A stretch of 57,698 bases of DNA, taken from NCBI RefSeq assembly GCF_018332455.1, contig NZ_BOPZ01000024.1, forward strand, positions 1 to 57,698, read 5' to 3'. Shown one piece after another: positions 1 through 9,681 of this stretch. The notes under the pieces were generated by a model. That model saw only the letters and a list, made by a program, of their open reading frames with translations, ran no database searches and had not been told where the DNA came from. Within the stretch, counting starts at the first letter, position 1; the number at the start of each line of letters is the position of its first letter. This DNA is from Clostridium polyendosporum (GTDB lineage: Bacteria; Bacillota; Clostridia; Clostridiales; Clostridiaceae). The translations under genes were made by a program, and so were the position numbers.

Positions 1-159
1 AAGTTACCAGACGGAATGGAAATGGTTATGCCAGGAGACCACATTGATATGAATGTTGAATTAATCAATCCTGTAGCAATGGATGAAGGATTAAGATTCG
101 CTATCAGAGAAGGTGGAAGAACTGTAGGTTCAGGAGTTGTTACTACAATAGTTGAATAA
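1..159 (+). CDS. tuf: Elongation factor Tu, C-terminal end (partial)
   Basis: The first 52 codons in frame 1 are the C-terminal end of EF-Tu domain 3, recognised from the stretch [20 protein letters not shown] and the terminal [15 protein letters not shown]. The start lies outside the window, so this gene is cut by the window edge rather than truncated. EF-Tu delivers aminoacyl-tRNA to the ribosome as a GTP complex. A terminator follows directly, so tuf ends a transcription unit and the S10 operon starts afresh. Confidence 0.97.
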   Translation, partial: KLPDGMEMVMPGDHIDMNVELINPVAMDEGLRFAIREGGRTVGSGVVTTIVE

Positions 160-206
160 TTCACTATTTAGGTAAAGCTTCAGTGCATAATTAAAACCTT
201 AATAAT

Positions 207-242
207 AAAACGGGGAGGAGACGTCCTTACCCGTTTTTCTTT
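207..242 (+). terminator. Rho-independent terminator after tuf
   Basis: AAAACGGG (207-214) pairs with CCCGTTTT (230-237), and AGGA/TCCT pair inside it around a GACG loop. The 3' arm runs into a T-rich tract. It lies 48 bases past the tuf stop. Confidence 0.85.
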
Positions 243-482
243 TTTGTTCAAAAAATAAAGTAATAGTTATAACAATAAAATATAATCTAATTTAATACTA
301 TATTAAGGTTACTTTTAGACTGTTTATTAAATGAATAAAAATAGAAAAAATATGCATTATATTTAGTAATGTGTAAAATATCAATATAATGTTAAAAATT
401 ATAAAGATAATATCATAACTAATGGAATATGATCGTTTAAGGATAGTTAAAAATGTAAAAAATGTAAAGATGAAAAAAGTAT

Positions 483-510
483 TGAAAGATTAAAAAAAAG
501 TATTTATAAT
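483..510 (+). promoter_or_regulatory. Upstream sigma-A-type promoter of the S10 operon
   Basis: TTGAAA at 483-488 and TATAAT at 505-510 are separated by 16 bases. With the second promoter about 85 bases downstream, this suggests tandem promoters for the ribosomal operon. Confidence 0.55.
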
Positions 511-566
511 AATGAAGGAATGAAGCGAAGGCAAAAGGAAAAAACGGTGACGTAATAAAAAAACTC

Positions 567-595
567 TTGAAAAAGCAATATATTCATAGTATAAT
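567..595 (+). promoter_or_regulatory. Main sigma-A-type promoter of the S10 operon
   Basis: TTGAAA at 567-572 and TATAAT at 590-595 are separated by 17 bases, close to the vegetative consensus. Transcription would start near 602, giving a leader of about 200 bases before rpsJ. Confidence 0.8.
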
Positions 596-601
596 GAAGA
601 A

Positions 602-780
602 GTTGTAAAGCAAACAGTGATGAATCAAGAGGTTGCCGGACTTCCGGGTAATTCTTGATGAGCATGTCTGGATCTTGAATCCGACGACGGGGATTTTGTA
701 ATGGTGTTTTTTTTAAACATGAAACACCCGGAGCAGTTTACAGAACGTCCGCTGTTGTGCGTAAGAAGTAATGCGTACAT
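602..780 (+). promoter_or_regulatory. Structured 5' leader of the S10 operon
   Basis: Several short inverted repeats follow one another. ATCAAGA (624-630) pairs with TCTTGAT (653-659) and encloses CCGG/CCGG. GGAT (670-673) pairs with ATCC (679-682). GGTGTTT (703-709) pairs with AAACACC (722-728). There is no T-run typical of a terminator. In E. coli, L4 controls its operon through an S10 leader; whether this leader binds L4 or another protein is inference. Confidence 0.5.
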
Positions 781-798
781 GAAAAGGAGGGAAACCAA

Positions 799-1107
799 AT
801 GTCAAAACAAAAAATAAGAATCAGATTAAAAGCTTTTGATCACACTATACTAGATCAATCAGCTGAGAAAATCGTTGAAACTGCAAAGTCTACAGGAGCT
901 AAGGTTGCTGGTCCAGTACCACTACCAACTGAGAAGGATGTTATAACAGTCCTAAGAGCAGTTCATAAGTATAAGGATTCAAGAGAGCAGTTCGAAATCA
1001 GAACTCACAAGAGATTGATCGATATAGTTAACCCATCACCAAAAACTGTTGATGCGTTAATGAGATTAAATCTTCCAGCAGGTGTAGATATCGAAATAAA
1101 GCTTTAA
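799..1107 (+). CDS. rpsJ: 30S ribosomal protein S10
   Basis: This 102-residue protein has the family's usual length and the typical start [16 protein letters not shown]10 sits in the 30S head and is also the NusE partner of NusB in transcription antitermination. ATG 799 follows the strong ribosome-binding site AAAGGAGGG with good spacing. It is the first gene of a long same-strand ribosomal block and lies downstream of two tandem promoters and a structured leader. Confidence 0.99.
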   Translation: MSKQKIRIRLKAFDHTILDQSAEKIVETAKSTGAKVAGPVPLPTEKDVITVLRAVHKYKDSREQFEIRTHKRLIDIVNPSPKTVDALMRLNLPAGVDIEIKL

Positions 1108-1108
1108 T

Positions 1109-1147
1109 TTAGATTAGTAGATTGTTAGATTAGTAGATTGTTAGATT
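1109..1147 (+). repeat. 16-bp tandem repeat between rpsJ and rplC
   Basis: The unit TTAGATTAGTAGATTG occurs at 1109-1124 and 1125-1140, followed by a partial third copy (TTAGATT) to 1147. It begins right at the rpsJ stop. It is probably replication slippage. Confidence 0.85.
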
Positions 1148-1202
1148 GAACTGTTATGATTGCCGTGTGCAATCCGCTAATAAGTTTGGGAGGTGTAACC
1201 AC

Positions 1203-1832
1203 ATGAAAAAAGCTATAATCGGTAAGAAAATAGGTATGACTCAAATTTTCGATGAAAATGGTAAGGTTGTTCCTGTAACTGTAGTTGAAGCTGGTCCATG
1301 TGTTGTAGTTCAAAAGAAAAGTGTTGAAAAGGATGGCTACAATGCTATACAAGTAGGATTCGGTGATATAAGAGAAAAATTAGTTAATAAGCCAATGAAG
1401 GGTCACTTTGCAAAGGCTGGAGTAGCTATAAAGAGACATCTTAAGGAATTCAGACTAGAAGATGTAAGTGCTTATGAAGTAGGTCAAGAAATAAAAGCTG
1501 ATCTATTCCAAGCTGGAGATAAAGTTGATGTATCAGGAGTTTCTAAAGGTAAGGGATTCCAAGGTACAATTAAGAGATGGAATGGTCACAGAGGACCAAT
1601 GACACACGGTTCTAAGTTCCATAGATCAGTAGGTTCAATGGGAGCATCATCAGATCCATCAAGAACATTCAAAAATAAGAAGATGCCAGGACATATGGGA
1701 GCAGAAAATACAACTGTTCTTAACCTTCAAGTTGTTAAGATTATGCCAGAAAAGAATTTAATCTTAATAAAAGGTGGTATCCCAGGTCCAAATAAAGGAA
1801 CTGTTGTTATAAGAAACGCAGTTAAGGCTTAA
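1203..1832 (+). CDS. rplC: 50S ribosomal protein L3
   Basis: L3 is an early-assembly 50S protein close to the peptidyl-transferase centre. The 209-residue protein starts [16 protein letters not shown] and carries the conserved loop with [16 protein letters not shown]. An in-frame ATG at 1146 would add 19 unrelated residues. ATG 1203 is chosen because GGGAGGTGT precedes it and it gives the standard N-terminus. Confidence 0.99.
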   Translation: MKKAIIGKKIGMTQIFDENGKVVPVTVVEAGPCVVVQKKSVEKDGYNAIQVGFGDIREKLVNKPMKGHFAKAGVAIKRHLKEFRLEDVSAYEVGQEIKADLFQAGDKVDVSGVSKGKGFQGTIKRWNGHRGPMTHGSKFHRSVGSMGASSDPSRTFKNKKMPGHMGAENTTVLNLQVVKIMPEKNLILIKGGIPGPNKGTVVIRNAVKA

Positions 1833-1856
1833 TCTGATTAGAAAGGAGGAAGAAGG

Positions 1857-2477
1857 ATGCCTGTAGTAGGATTATTTAATAAAGAAGGAAAAAAAGTTGG
1901 AGATATCCAATTAAACGACAATGTGTTCGGAGTAGAGGTTAACCAATATGCTATGCATCAAGTAGTTGTTGCATTATTAGCTAACAAAAGACAAGGAACG
2001 CAATCAGCTAAAACAAGAGCTGAGGTTTCAGGTGGTGGAATAAAGCCATGGAGACAAAAAGGAACTGGTAGAGCTAGACAGGGTTCAACTAGATCACCAC
2101 AATGGATTCACGGTGGTATAGTATTTGCACCAAAGCCAAGAGAGTACAGAGTTTCTGTGCCAAAGACTATGAGAAGATTAGCTATGAAATCAGCTTTAAC
2201 TACGAAGGTTGTAGATAACAGCATAGTAGTATTAGAAAGCTTAGATTTTGAAGCTCCAAAGACTAAAGAAATGGTTAGTGTGTTAAAGGCATTCGAAGCT
2301 AAGAAGACTTTAATAGTAACTGCTGAAGCTAACGAGAATGTATTCAAGTCAGCTAGAAACATTGAGGGAGTAACAGTACTTCCAGTAAACAATATAAATG
2401 TTTACGACTTATTAAAGTTTGAAAAGCTAATTATCACTAAGGATGCTGTAACAAAGATTGAGGAGGTGTACGCATAA
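1857..2477 (+). CDS. rplD: 50S ribosomal protein L4
   Basis: The 206-residue protein has the conserved loop [20 protein letters not shown], which reaches into the peptide exit tunnel. L4 is a known autoregulator of the S10 operon in E. coli; here a structured leader lies upstream of rpsJ but no regulatory link is shown. An AGGAGG-type site precedes ATG 1857. The stop overlaps the rplW start by one base (TAATG), so the two are probably translationally coupled. Confidence 0.99.
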   Translation: MPVVGLFNKEGKKVGDIQLNDNVFGVEVNQYAMHQVVVALLANKRQGTQSAKTRAEVSGGGIKPWRQKGTGRARQGSTRSPQWIHGGIVFAPKPREYRVSVPKTMRRLAMKSALTTKVVDNSIVVLESLDFEAPKTKEMVSVLKAFEAKKTLIVTAEANENVFKSARNIEGVTVLPVNNINVYDLLKFEKLIITKDAVTKIEEVYA

Positions 2478-2773
2478 TGAACTTAACAAGCCATGATATA
2501 ATAAGAAAACCTGTTATAACTGAAAAAAGTATGGCAGCAATGGCAGAAAAGACATACACCTTCATAGTTCATATGTCAGCAAACAAGGTTCAAATAAAGA
2601 AAGCTGTTGAAGAAGTATTCGGCGTAAAAGTTGAAGACGTAAAGACTATGAGAGTAATTGGAAAGACTAAGAGAGTTGGCGTTCACGTAGGAAAGAGAGC
2701 TGACTTTAAGAAAGCTGTAGTTAAATTAGCTGCTGATAGCAAGAACATAGAGTTCTTTGAAGGTATGCAATAA
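2477..2773 (+). CDS. rplW: 50S ribosomal protein L23
   Basis: This 98-residue protein begins with the family signature [15 protein letters not shown]23 lines the tunnel exit and is the docking site for trigger factor and the signal recognition particle. Its ATG overlaps the rplD stop by one base. The ribosome-binding site AGGAGGTG lies inside the end of rplD. Confidence 0.99.
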   Translation: MNLTSHDIIRKPVITEKSMAAMAEKTYTFIVHMSANKVQIKKAVEEVFGVKVEDVKTMRVIGKTKRVGVHVGKRADFKKAVVKLAADSKNIEFFEGMQ

Positions 2774-2831
2774 TAATAGAGCCGGTATTGGTCGGTAAGA
2801 CCAGATAAGCGTAAAGAAGGAGGGACTTTCG

Positions 2832-3665
2832 ATGGCAGTTAAAAAGTTTAACCCAACTACCCCATCAAGAAGACACATGAGTGTATCAACATTTGAAGAA
2901 ATAACTACAAATGTTCCAGAAAAATCACTTCTTGTAAGTTTAAAGAAAAGTGGCGGTAGAAATGCACAGGGTAAAATAACTGTAAGACACCACGGTGGTG
3001 GAGCAAAGCAAAAGTATAGATTAATTGATTTTAAGAGAAACAAGGATGGAATACCAGCAAAGGTTGCTACTATAGAGTACGATCCAAACAGATCAGCATA
3101 TATAGCACTTGTTGTATATGTTGATGGAGAAAAGAGATACATAATAGCTCCAGTTGGATTAAAAGTTGGAGACGTTATTGTATCAGGACCTGAAGCTGAT
3201 ATTAAGCCAGGTAACGCACTTCAATTTAAGAATATACCAGTAGGTACATTTGTTCATAACATAGAACTACAAGCTGGTAAGGGTGGTCAGTTAGTTAGAT
3301 CAGCTGGAACAGCTGCTCAGTTAATGGCTAAAGAAGGTGGCTATGCTACTTTAAGATTACCATCAGGCGAAATGAGATATGTTAGAATTGAGTGTAAAGC
3401 TACAATAGGAACTGTATCAAACTTAACTCATGAAATAGTTAAGATAGGTAAAGCTGGTAGAAAGAGACATATGGGTTGGAGACCAACTGTTAGAGGTTCT
3501 GTAATGAACCCTTGCGATCACCCTCACGGTGGTGGTGAAGGTAGATCACCTGTAGGTAGACCTAGTCCAGTGACTCCATGGGGTAAACCAGCTCTTGGAT
3601 ACAAGACTAGAAAGCATAAGAAGTATTCAGATAGATTCATAATTAAGAAAAGAAATGCTAAGTAA
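2832..3665 (+). CDS. rplB: 50S ribosomal protein L2
   Basis: L2 has 277 residues, the usual length, and is needed for subunit association and peptidyl-transferase activity. It begins [16 protein letters not shown] and carries the conserved C-terminal run [18 protein letters not shown], which holds the histidine important for peptidyl transfer. AAGGAGGGAC precedes ATG 2832. The 58 bases after rplW contain no obvious terminator. Confidence 0.99.
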   Translation: MAVKKFNPTTPSRRHMSVSTFEEITTNVPEKSLLVSLKKSGGRNAQGKITVRHHGGGAKQKYRLIDFKRNKDGIPAKVATIEYDPNRSAYIALVVYVDGEKRYIIAPVGLKVGDVIVSGPEADIKPGNALQFKNIPVGTFVHNIELQAGKGGQLVRSAGTAAQLMAKEGGYATLRLPSGEMRYVRIECKATIGTVSNLTHEIVKIGKAGRKRHMGWRPTVRGSVMNPCDHPHGGGEGRSPVGRPSPVTPWGKPALGYKTRKHKKYSDRFIIKKRNAK

Positions 3666-3733
3666 TATGAAGAGAATTTAAAATTCTCTTCATAGCTTGA
3701 TTGCATATAAGGAAATGAAGGGAGGCAATTCTA

Positions 3734-4012
3734 GTGAGTAGATCAACAAAAAAAGGACCTTTTGTTCATGCTGGTCTTATGAAAAAAGTAGAAGAAATGA
3801 ATCAAAACGGTGAGAAGAAAGTTGTTAAGACTTGGTCAAGAAGCTCAACTATATTCCCAGAAATGATTGGTCATACAATCGCAGTACATGATGGAAGAAA
3901 GCATGTACCAGTATATGTAAGTGAGGATATGGTTGGACACAAACTTGGTGAGTTCGCTTTAACAAGAACTTTCAAAGGACACATTACCGAAAAGACTTCA
4001 AAGAGAAAGTAA
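3734..4012 (+). CDS. rpsS: 30S ribosomal protein S19
   Basis: The 92-residue protein starts with the canonical [10 protein letters not shown] and includes [16 protein letters not shown]. It pairs with S13 in the 30S head. The start codon is GTG at 3734 behind GGGAGG; no ATG fits the family N-terminus. The 68-base gap before it contains AGAGAATTT-like inverted sequence (3670-3693) without a T-run. Confidence 0.98.
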   Translation: MSRSTKKGPFVHAGLMKKVEEMNQNGEKKVVKTWSRSSTIFPEMIGHTIAVHDGRKHVPVYVSEDMVGHKLGEFALTRTFKGHITEKTSKRK

Positions 4013-4035
4013 TAGCTCGGAAAGGAGGATCATAA

Positions 4036-4371
4036 ATGGAAGCTAAAGCTATAGCTAAATATGTGAGAATGTCTCCTTCAAAAGTAGGAGTAGTTCTTGA
4101 TTTAATAAGAGATAAAAACGTTAATGAGGCTTTCGCTGTATTACAATACACTCCAAAAGATGCAGCTGAGGTAATAAACAAGGTGTTAAAGTCAGCAGTT
4201 GCTAATGCTGAAAATAATATGAACCTTGATGTAAATAGATTATTCGTTGCAGAGGCTTATGTAGGTCAAGGACCAACATTGAAGAGATTCAGACCACATG
4301 CTCAAGGTAGAGCATTCAGAATCAACAAGAGAACAAGCCACATAACATTAGTTGTTAAAGAAAGAGCTTAA
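4036..4371 (+). CDS. rplV: 50S ribosomal protein L22
   Basis: This is a 111-residue L22, whose extended beta-hairpin lines the exit tunnel opposite L4. The conserved [20 protein letters not shown] and RTSHITLVV at the C-terminus identify it. AAAGGAGG precedes ATG 4036. It lies 23 bases after rpsS and 18 bases before rpsC. Confidence 0.99.
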   Translation: MEAKAIAKYVRMSPSKVGVVLDLIRDKNVNEAFAVLQYTPKDAAEVINKVLKSAVANAENNMNLDVNRLFVAEAYVGQGPTLKRFRPHAQGRAFRINKRTSHITLVVKERA

Positions 4372-4389
4372 TAGAAGGAGGGAAACAGA

Positions 4390-5064
4390 GTGGGTCAAAA
4401 AGTACATCCTCATGGATTAAGAGTTGGTGTTATAAAAGGTTGGGACGCAAAGTGGTACGCTGATAAGAAGAACTTTGCTGACAATCTAGTAGAAGACTAT
4501 AAGATCAGAGAATTCGTAAAGAAAGATCTTTACTCAGCAGGAATTTCAAAGATTGAAATCGAAAGATCTGCTAAAAGAGTTAAGCTTAATATATTCACTG
4601 CTAAGCCAGGTGTAATCATAGGAAGAGGCGGATCTGGAATAGAAAGCTTAAAGAAGAAATTACAAGTTTTCATTAAAGAAAAGAATATATTAATAAATAT
4701 CGTTGAAGTTAAGAATACAGAAGCAGATGCTCAATTAATGGCAGAAAATATAGCTTCTCAATTAGAAAAGAGAATATCATTCAGAAGAGCTATGAAGCAA
4801 ACAATCCAAAGAGCTATGAAATCAGGTGTTAAAGGTGTTAAGACAGCTTGTTCAGGAAGACTTGGTGGAGCTGAAATAGCTAGAGCTGAATATTACCATG
4901 AAGGAACAATTCCACTACAAACATTAAGAGCTAATATAGATTACGGTTTTGCTGAAGCTGATACAACTTATGGTAAAATCGGAGTTAAGGTTTGGGTTTA
5001 CAACGGAGAGGTTCTTCCAACTAAGAAGATAGAAAAAGTAGAGAAAGCAGAAGTTAACGCATAG
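4390..5064 (+). CDS. rpsC: 30S ribosomal protein S3
   Basis: The 224-residue S3 begins [18 protein letters not shown] and has a KH RNA-binding domain with the [14 protein letters not shown] loop around residues 78-91. S3 lines the mRNA entry channel. The start is GTG 4390 behind AAGGAGGG. The C-terminus is short and lysine/glutamate-rich. Confidence 0.99.
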   Translation: MGQKVHPHGLRVGVIKGWDAKWYADKKNFADNLVEDYKIREFVKKDLYSAGISKIEIERSAKRVKLNIFTAKPGVIIGRGGSGIESLKKKLQVFIKEKNILINIVEVKNTEADAQLMAENIASQLEKRISFRRAMKQTIQRAMKSGVKGVKTACSGRLGGAEIARAEYYHEGTIPLQTLRANIDYGFAEADTTYGKIGVKVWVYNGEVLPTKKIEKVEKAEVNA

Positions 5065-5081
5065 GAAAGGAGGAATAGATC

Positions 5082-5516
5082 ATGTTAATGCCTAAAAGAG
5101 TAAAACATCGTAAGGTACAACGTGGTAGAATGAAAGGTAAAGCAACAAGAGGAAATTTCCTAGCATACGGAGATTTCGGTATTCAAGCTACGACTTGTGG
5201 ATGGATAACAAGTAATCAAATAGAATCTGCGAGAATTGCGATAAATAGACACATAAGAAGAGGCGGTAAGCTTTGGATAAAGATATTCCCTCATAAGCCA
5301 GTTACTGAGAAGCCTGCTGAAACAAGAATGGGTTCTGGTAAAGGTTCACCAGAGTACTGGGTAGCAGTAATTAAACCTGGTAGAGTGTTATTCGAATTAT
5401 CAGGAGTTCAAGAAGAAGTAGCAAGAGAAGCCATGAGACTAGCTTCACACAAGCTTCCTGTAAAGACTAAGTTCGTTACAAGAAGAGATTTTGAGGAAAT
5501 GGGTGGTGAAGAATAA
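5082..5516 (+). CDS. rplP: 50S ribosomal protein L16
   Basis: L16 has 144 residues and starts [19 protein letters not shown]. It sits at the A-site side of the central protuberance. The second ATG (5088) would give a protein two residues shorter; the first is preferred because AAAGGAGG at 5067-5074 is better spaced to it. The stop overlaps the rpmC start (TAATG). Confidence 0.98.
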   Translation: MLMPKRVKHRKVQRGRMKGKATRGNFLAYGDFGIQATTCGWITSNQIESARIAINRHIRRGGKLWIKIFPHKPVTEKPAETRMGSGKGSPEYWVAVIKPGRVLFELSGVQEEVAREAMRLASHKLPVKTKFVTRRDFEEMGGEE

Positions 5517-5725
5517 TGAAGGCTAGAGAGTTAAAGGAATTAAGATCAAATCCTCAAGATTTAAAAGTTAAGTTAAATGACCTAAAAGCTGAATTATTCA
5601 ATTTAAGATTCCAATTAGCTACAGGCCAATTAGAGAATCCAATGAGAATAAGAGAAGTTAAGAAATCAATCGCTCAAATAAAAACAATAATTAGAGAAGA
5701 AGAATTAAAGGCATTCCAACAATAG
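5516..5725 (+). CDS. rpmC: 50S ribosomal protein L29
   Basis: This 69-residue all-helical L29 begins [20 protein letters not shown] and has the family motif [16 protein letters not shown]. It contacts L23 at the tunnel exit. It is coupled to rplP by a one-base stop-start overlap. Confidence 0.98.
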   Translation: MKARELKELRSNPQDLKVKLNDLKAELFNLRFQLATGQLENPMRIREVKKSIAQIKTIIREEELKAFQQ

Positions 5726-5744
5726 TCTGAAAGGAGGTTGTCCT

Positions 5745-5999
5745 GTGGAAAGAGGATTAAGAAAGAAAAGAATAGGAAGAGTTGTTTCAGATAAGATGGA
5801 TAAGACTGTAGTAGTTGCTGTAGAAACTAAGGTAAGACACCCATTATACGGTAAGACAGTAAATGTAACTACTAAGTTTAAGGCTCATGATGAAAATAAT
5901 GAAGCAAAAGTTAATGATAGAGTATTAATAATGGAAACAAGACCGCTATCAAAAGATAAGAGATGGAGACTTGTTCAGATCATTGAAAAGGCTAAATAG
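5745..5999 (+). CDS. rpsQ: 30S ribosomal protein S17
   Basis: The 84-residue OB-fold protein starts [20 protein letters not shown] and has the signature [14 protein letters not shown]. It is a primary 16S rRNA binder in the 30S body. The start is GTG 5745 behind AAGGAGG. Confidence 0.98.
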   Translation: MERGLRKKRIGRVVSDKMDKTVVVAVETKVRHPLYGKTVNVTTKFKAHDENNEAKVNDRVLIMETRPLSKDKRWRLVQIIEKAK

Positions 6000-6030
6000 T
6001 TAGCGTAACAACTGAAAGGAGGGTAATTCA

Positions 6031-6399
6031 ATGATACAACAACAAACCTTACTAAAAGTTGCAGATAATTCTGGTGCTAAGGAAATAATGTGTATCAGAG
6101 TATTAGGCGGGTCAAAAAGAAAATACGGTAACATCGGAGATATAATCGTTGCTAGCGTTAAAAGTGCAACACCAGGCGGAGTTGTTAAAAAAGGTGATGT
6201 TGTAAAAGCTGTTATCGTAAGATCAGTCAGAGGATTAAGAAGAGCAGACGGATCATACATCAAGTTTGACGAAAATGCTGCAGTTATAATAAAAGAAGAT
6301 AAGCAACCAAGAGGAACTCGTATCTTCGGACCAGTTGCTAGGGAGCTAAGAGATAAGGAATTCAACAAGATATTATCATTAGCACCTGAAGTTCTATAA
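6031..6399 (+). CDS. rplN: 50S ribosomal protein L14
   Basis: L14 has exactly the typical 122 residues and begins [19 protein letters not shown]. The segment [20 protein letters not shown] is diagnostic. It forms an intersubunit bridge and is the binding site of the silencing factor RsfS. GAAAGGAGGG precedes ATG 6031. Confidence 0.99.
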   Translation: MIQQQTLLKVADNSGAKEIMCIRVLGGSKRKYGNIGDIIVASVKSATPGGVVKKGDVVKAVIVRSVRGLRRADGSYIKFDENAAVIIKEDKQPRGTRIFGPVARELRDKEFNKILSLAPEVL

Positions 6400-6419
6400 T
6401 AGATTAGGAGGTGGCTAAG

Positions 6420-6734
6420 GTGAAGGTACATGTTAAAAAGAACGACACTGTAGTTGTTATATCAGGAAAAGACCAAGGTAAAATCGGTGAAGTTTTAAGA
6501 GTAATACCTAAGGCAGGAAAAGTTCTTGTTAAAGGAGTTAACATAGTAAGCAAACACCAAAAACCAAGCAGACAAAACATGCAAGGCGGAATAGTGAAGG
6601 TTGAAGCTCCAATATTCAGCTCAAAGGTTATGTTATACTGTGATAAATGTAAAAGCGCAACAAGAATAAGCCATAAGGTTTTAGAAGACGGAACTAAAGT
6701 AAGAGTATGTAAAAAGTGTGGAGAAACATTCTAG
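6420..6734 (+). CDS. rplX: 50S ribosomal protein L24 with a C-terminal CxxC pair
   Basis: GTG 6420 gives a 104-residue L24 starting [20 protein letters not shown]. The KOW motif lies near residues 8-35. An in-frame GTG at 6411 overlaps the ribosome-binding site AGGAGG itself, so it is rejected. The C-terminal part contains CDKC and CKKC, which look like a zinc ribbon. From memory, B. subtilis L24 lacks these cysteines, so this is a cysteine-bearing variant. L24 starts 50S assembly. Confidence 0.96.
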   Translation: MKVHVKKNDTVVVISGKDQGKIGEVLRVIPKAGKVLVKGVNIVSKHQKPSRQNMQGGIVKVEAPIFSSKVMLYCDKCKSATRISHKVLEDGTKVRVCKKCGETF

Positions 6735-6756
6735 AATCTGAAAGGAGGTACTTTAG

Positions 6757-7299
6757 ATGGTAACAAGACTTCAAGAGAAGTATGAAAAAGAAGTAGTTCA
6801 AGCTATGATGGAGAAATTCGGATATAAGAACATAATGGAAGTTCCAAAGCTTGAAAAAATTGTTATAAACATGGGCGTAGGAGAGGCTAAAGACAACGCT
6901 AAGTTTTTAGAAACAGCAGTTAGTGATTTAACATTGATTTCAGGTCAAAAGCCAGTAATCACTAGAGCAAAGAAATCAGTTGCTAACTTTAAGATAAGAG
7001 AAAATATGCCATTAGGATGTAAAGTAACTTTAAGAAAAGCAAAGATGTATGAATTTGCTGATAAGTTAGTGTCAATAGCTCTACCAAGAGTTAGAGACTT
7101 CAGAGGGGTTTCAAGCAAATCTTTTGATGGAAGAGGAAACTACTCATTAGGAATTAAAGAACAATTAATATTCCCAGAAATAGAGTACGACAAGATTGAC
7201 AAAGTAAGAGGAATGGATATCATCTTCGTTACAACTGCAAATACTGACGAAGAAGCTAGAGAATTATTAAGATTCTTAGGAATGCCATTCGCTCAATAA
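6757..7299 (+). CDS. rplE: 50S ribosomal protein L5
   Basis: The 180-residue L5 has the motifs [26 protein letters not shown] and [18 protein letters not shown]. It binds 5S rRNA in the central protuberance. ATG 6757 is preceded by AAAGGAGGT. Length and both ends match the family. Confidence 0.99.
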   Translation: MVTRLQEKYEKEVVQAMMEKFGYKNIMEVPKLEKIVINMGVGEAKDNAKFLETAVSDLTLISGQKPVITRAKKSVANFKIRENMPLGCKVTLRKAKMYEFADKLVSIALPRVRDFRGVSSKSFDGRGNYSLGIKEQLIFPEIEYDKIDKVRGMDIIFVTTANTDEEARELLRFLGMPFAQ

Positions 7300-7314
7300 T
7301 AAGGAGGGGATACA

Positions 7315-7500
7315 ATGGCACGTAAGGCAATGATTGAAAAATGGAAAAAAGAACCTAAGTTTGAAACTAGAGCATATACAAGATGTAGATTATGTGGAAG
7401 ACCACATTCTGTACTAAGAAAATTCGGGATATGCCGTATCTGTTTCAGAGAGCTTGCTTACAAAGGACAAATTCCTGGTTGTAAGAAAGCAAGCTGGTAA
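7315..7500 (+). CDS. rpsN: 30S ribosomal protein S14, zinc-binding (type Z)
   Basis: This short 61-residue S14 has four cysteines (C24, C27, C40, C43) in a CxxC-x12-CxxC arrangement, so it is the zinc-containing form. Zinc-containing S14 is known to be replaced by a cysteine-free paralogue under zinc limitation in some Firmicutes; no such paralogue is in this window. AAGGAGGGG precedes the ATG. Confidence 0.98.
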   Translation: MARKAMIEKWKKEPKFETRAYTRCRLCGRPHSVLRKFGICRICFRELAYKGQIPGCKKASW

Positions 7501-7533
7501 TATATTTGATCAAATGAAAGGAGGCACAAAATA

Positions 7534-7932
7534 ATGGTTATGACAGATCCTATCGCAGATTTGCTAACACGTATTAGAAACGCGAACGCTGTGAGACACG
7601 AAGTAGTAGAGATTCCTTCATCAAATATAAAGAAGGCTCTTGCAAATATATTATTACAAGAAGGTTACGTTAAGAACGTAGATGAGTACAATGATGGTGT
7701 TGTACCAATGTTAAGAGTATCTCTTAAGTACGGTGCTAACAAAGAAAGAGTTATCACTGGATTAAAGAGAATATCAAAGCCTGGTTTAAGAGTTTACTGC
7801 AAAAAGGATGAAGTTCCTAGAGTATTAAACGGACTTGGTGTTGCAGTAATATCAACATCAAAGGGAATAATAGTAGATAGAGAAGCTAGAAACTTAGGTC
7901 TTGGTGGAGAAGTTATCTGCTACGTTTGGTAA
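7534..7932 (+). CDS. rpsH: 30S ribosomal protein S8
   Basis: The 132-residue S8 starts [18 protein letters not shown] and ends [10 protein letters not shown]-like ([10 protein letters not shown]). It is a primary 16S rRNA binder and the autoregulator of the spc operon in E. coli. ATG 7540 is an alternative start two codons in. AAAGGAGG is well spaced for ATG 7534. Confidence 0.98.
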   Translation: MVMTDPIADLLTRIRNANAVRHEVVEIPSSNIKKALANILLQEGYVKNVDEYNDGVVPMLRVSLKYGANKERVITGLKRISKPGLRVYCKKDEVPRVLNGLGVAVISTSKGIIVDREARNLGLGGEVICYVW

Positions 7933-8021
7933 TTTTAAGTTCTAAGATTGAAAGAAATAGCTAAGATTATAGATTAAATATATAAATAGATCGTTTATGC
8001 CAAAATACAGGAGGTGCAATT

Positions 8022-8564
8022 ATGTCAAGAGTTGGTAGATTGCCAGTTGCTATCCCTGCTGGCGTAACTCTTACTGTAACACCAGACAACGTTGTTACAG
8101 TAAAGGGACCAAAGGGAGAGCTTGTAAAAGCTATGCACAAGGACATAAAAATCGCAGTTGAAAACAATGAAGTTGTTGTTACTAGACCAAGCGATGTTAA
8201 GGAACATAGAGCTCTACACGGATTAACAAGAGCTTTAATAAATAACATGGTTACAGGTGTTACACAAGGATACCAAAAGACACTAGAATTAGTTGGTGTT
8301 GGTTACAGAGCAGCATTACAAGGAAAGAAGCTTGTATTAAACCTTGGATACTCACATCCAGTTGAAGTTGAAGCTGTTGAAGGAGTAACTTTTACTTTAG
8401 AAGGAACAACAAAAGTTCTTGTTCAAGGTATCGATAAAGAAAAGGTTGGAGCAGTAGCTGCTGACATCAGATCATGGAGAGAACCAGAACCATACAAAGG
8501 TAAGGGAATCAAGTACGCTAATGAAATAATTAGACGTAAAGAAGGTAAGACTGGTAAGAAGTAA
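8022..8564 (+). CDS. rplF: 50S ribosomal protein L6
   Basis: L6 has 180 residues with two similar domains, and starts [15 protein letters not shown]. The C-terminal [20 protein letters not shown] is diagnostic. It lies near the sarcin-ricin loop and helps the factor-binding site form. CAGGAGGTG precedes the ATG. The 89 bases before it show no clear promoter or terminator. Confidence 0.99.
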   Translation: MSRVGRLPVAIPAGVTLTVTPDNVVTVKGPKGELVKAMHKDIKIAVENNEVVVTRPSDVKEHRALHGLTRALINNMVTGVTQGYQKTLELVGVGYRAALQGKKLVLNLGYSHPVEVEAVEGVTFTLEGTTKVLVQGIDKEKVGAVAADIRSWREPEPYKGKGIKYANEIIRRKEGKTGKK

Positions 8565-8582
8565 TAGAAAGGAGTGAAACTT

Positions 8583-8945
8583 ATGTTCAAGAAGGTAGAC
8601 AGAAAAGAGTCAAGAGAAAGACGTCACCTTAGAGTACGTAAGAAAGTTTCCGGTACTCAAGCTAGACCAAGACTTTCAGTTTACAGAAGTGAAAAGAATA
8701 TATATGCTCAAATTATTGACGACGTTAATGCTGTTACAATAGTAGCTGCTTCAAGCTTAGAAAAAGAATTCGAAGGAAAACTTGGAAGCAACAAAGAAGC
8801 TGCTAAATTTGTAGGAGAATTAGTTGCTAAGAGAGCTATAGATAAGGGTATCACTGAAGTTGTATTCGATAGAGGTGGATACATATATCACGGAAGAGTT
8901 CAAGAATTAGCTGAAGGTGCAAGAGAAGCAGGCTTAAAATTCTAA
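8583..8945 (+). CDS. rplR: 50S ribosomal protein L18
   Basis: ATG 8583 gives a 120-residue L18 starting [20 protein letters not shown]. An upstream in-frame GTG at 8574 lies inside the ribosome-binding site AAAGGAGTG and is rejected. L18 binds 5S rRNA together with L5. The C-terminal [20 protein letters not shown] is the family signature. Confidence 0.97.
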   Translation: MFKKVDRKESRERRHLRVRKKVSGTQARPRLSVYRSEKNIYAQIIDDVNAVTIVAASSLEKEFEGKLGSNKEAAKFVGELVAKRAIDKGITEVVFDRGGYIYHGRVQELAEGAREAGLKF

Positions 8946-8960
8946 TAAGGAGGGAAATAA

Positions 8961-9458
8961 ATGAGAATCGATCCTAGCACACTAGACCTTAAAGAAAAGG
9001 TTGTTTTCATAAACAGAGTTACTAAGGTTGTTAAGGGTGGTAGAAACTTCAGATTCAGCGCTCTAGTTGTAGTTGGAGACGGAAATGGTCACGTTGGCGT
9101 TGGAATGGGTAAGTCAATAGAAATCCCTGAAGCAATCAGAAAAGGAATTGAAGATGCTAAGAAGAACTTAGTTGAAGTTTCAATAGTTGGAACAACAGTT
9201 CCACATGAAATCTATGGTAAGTTTGGTACTGGTAAAGTTCTTATAATGCCAGCTACAGAAGGTACAGGAGTTATCGCTGGAGGTCCTGCAAGATCAGTAC
9301 TTGAATTAGCTGGATTAAAAGATGTTAGAGCTAAGTCATTAGGTTCTAACAACCCAAGAAACATGGTTAATGCTACAATAAACGGATTAGCTAACTTAAG
9401 AACGGCTGAAGATATAGCTAAATTAAGAGGCAAATCAGTTGAAGAGATTTTAGGTTAG
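8961..9458 (+). CDS. rpsE: 30S ribosomal protein S5
   Basis: The 165-residue S5 has the N-terminal double-stranded RNA-binding-like domain ([16 protein letters not shown]) and the C-terminal region [16 protein letters not shown]. It acts in decoding fidelity and mRNA unwinding at the entry channel. AAGGAGGG precedes ATG 8961. Confidence 0.99.
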   Translation: MRIDPSTLDLKEKVVFINRVTKVVKGGRNFRFSALVVVGDGNGHVGVGMGKSIEIPEAIRKGIEDAKKNLVEVSIVGTTVPHEIYGKFGTGKVLIMPATEGTGVIAGGPARSVLELAGLKDVRAKSLGSNNPRNMVNATINGLANLRTAEDIAKLRGKSVEEILG

Positions 9459-9469
9459 GAGGGATTGCA

Positions 9470-9649
9470 ATGGCTAAGGTGAAACTTACTCTATTAAAAA
9501 GCTTAATTGGAAGAAAGAAAGAACATATCGCTACTGCAAATGCCCTTGGACTTAAAAAGATTGGTAAAACAGTAGAACATGAGGATACTCCTCAAATCAG
9601 AGGTATGATAAACAAAGTAAATTATTTACTAAAGATTGAAGAAGTTTAA
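9470..9649 (+). CDS. rpmD: 50S ribosomal protein L30
   Basis: Translating between rpsE and rplO gives a 59-residue protein starting [20 protein letters not shown] and ending in [10 protein letters not shown]. It has the usual bacterial L30 length and its usual place in the spc block. AGGAGGGATT precedes ATG 9470. Only 11 bases separate it from rpsE. Confidence 0.97.
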   Translation: MAKVKLTLLKSLIGRKKEHIATANALGLKKIGKTVEHEDTPQIRGMINKVNYLLKIEEV

Positions 9650-9681
9650 GAAAAATTTAAAAATGAGGAGGTGTCGTAGAG

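Larger units (their letters stand above)
160..798 (+). other. Gene-free region between tuf and rpsJ
   Basis: These 639 bases hold the tuf terminator, about 240 bases of very AT-rich DNA with no credible reading frame, two tandem sigma-A-type promoters (483-510 and 567-595) and a hairpin-rich leader before rpsJ. I see no gene here. Confidence 0.75.

Noticed and set aside
2108-2392. Minus-strand open frame inside rplD
   Set aside because: It lies wholly within a certain ribosomal gene, has no ribosome-binding site and no family features. The same holds for similar antisense frames in rplB, rpsE, iadA, ptb and other genes.
6411-6419. GTG 6411 as start of rplX
   Set aside because: The codon directly abuts and overlaps the ribosome-binding site AGGAGGTGG; GTG 6420 has the correct spacing and family N-terminus.
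8574-8582. GTG 8574 as start of rplR
   Set aside because: It sits inside AAAGGAGTG, which is the ribosome-binding site for ATG 8583.
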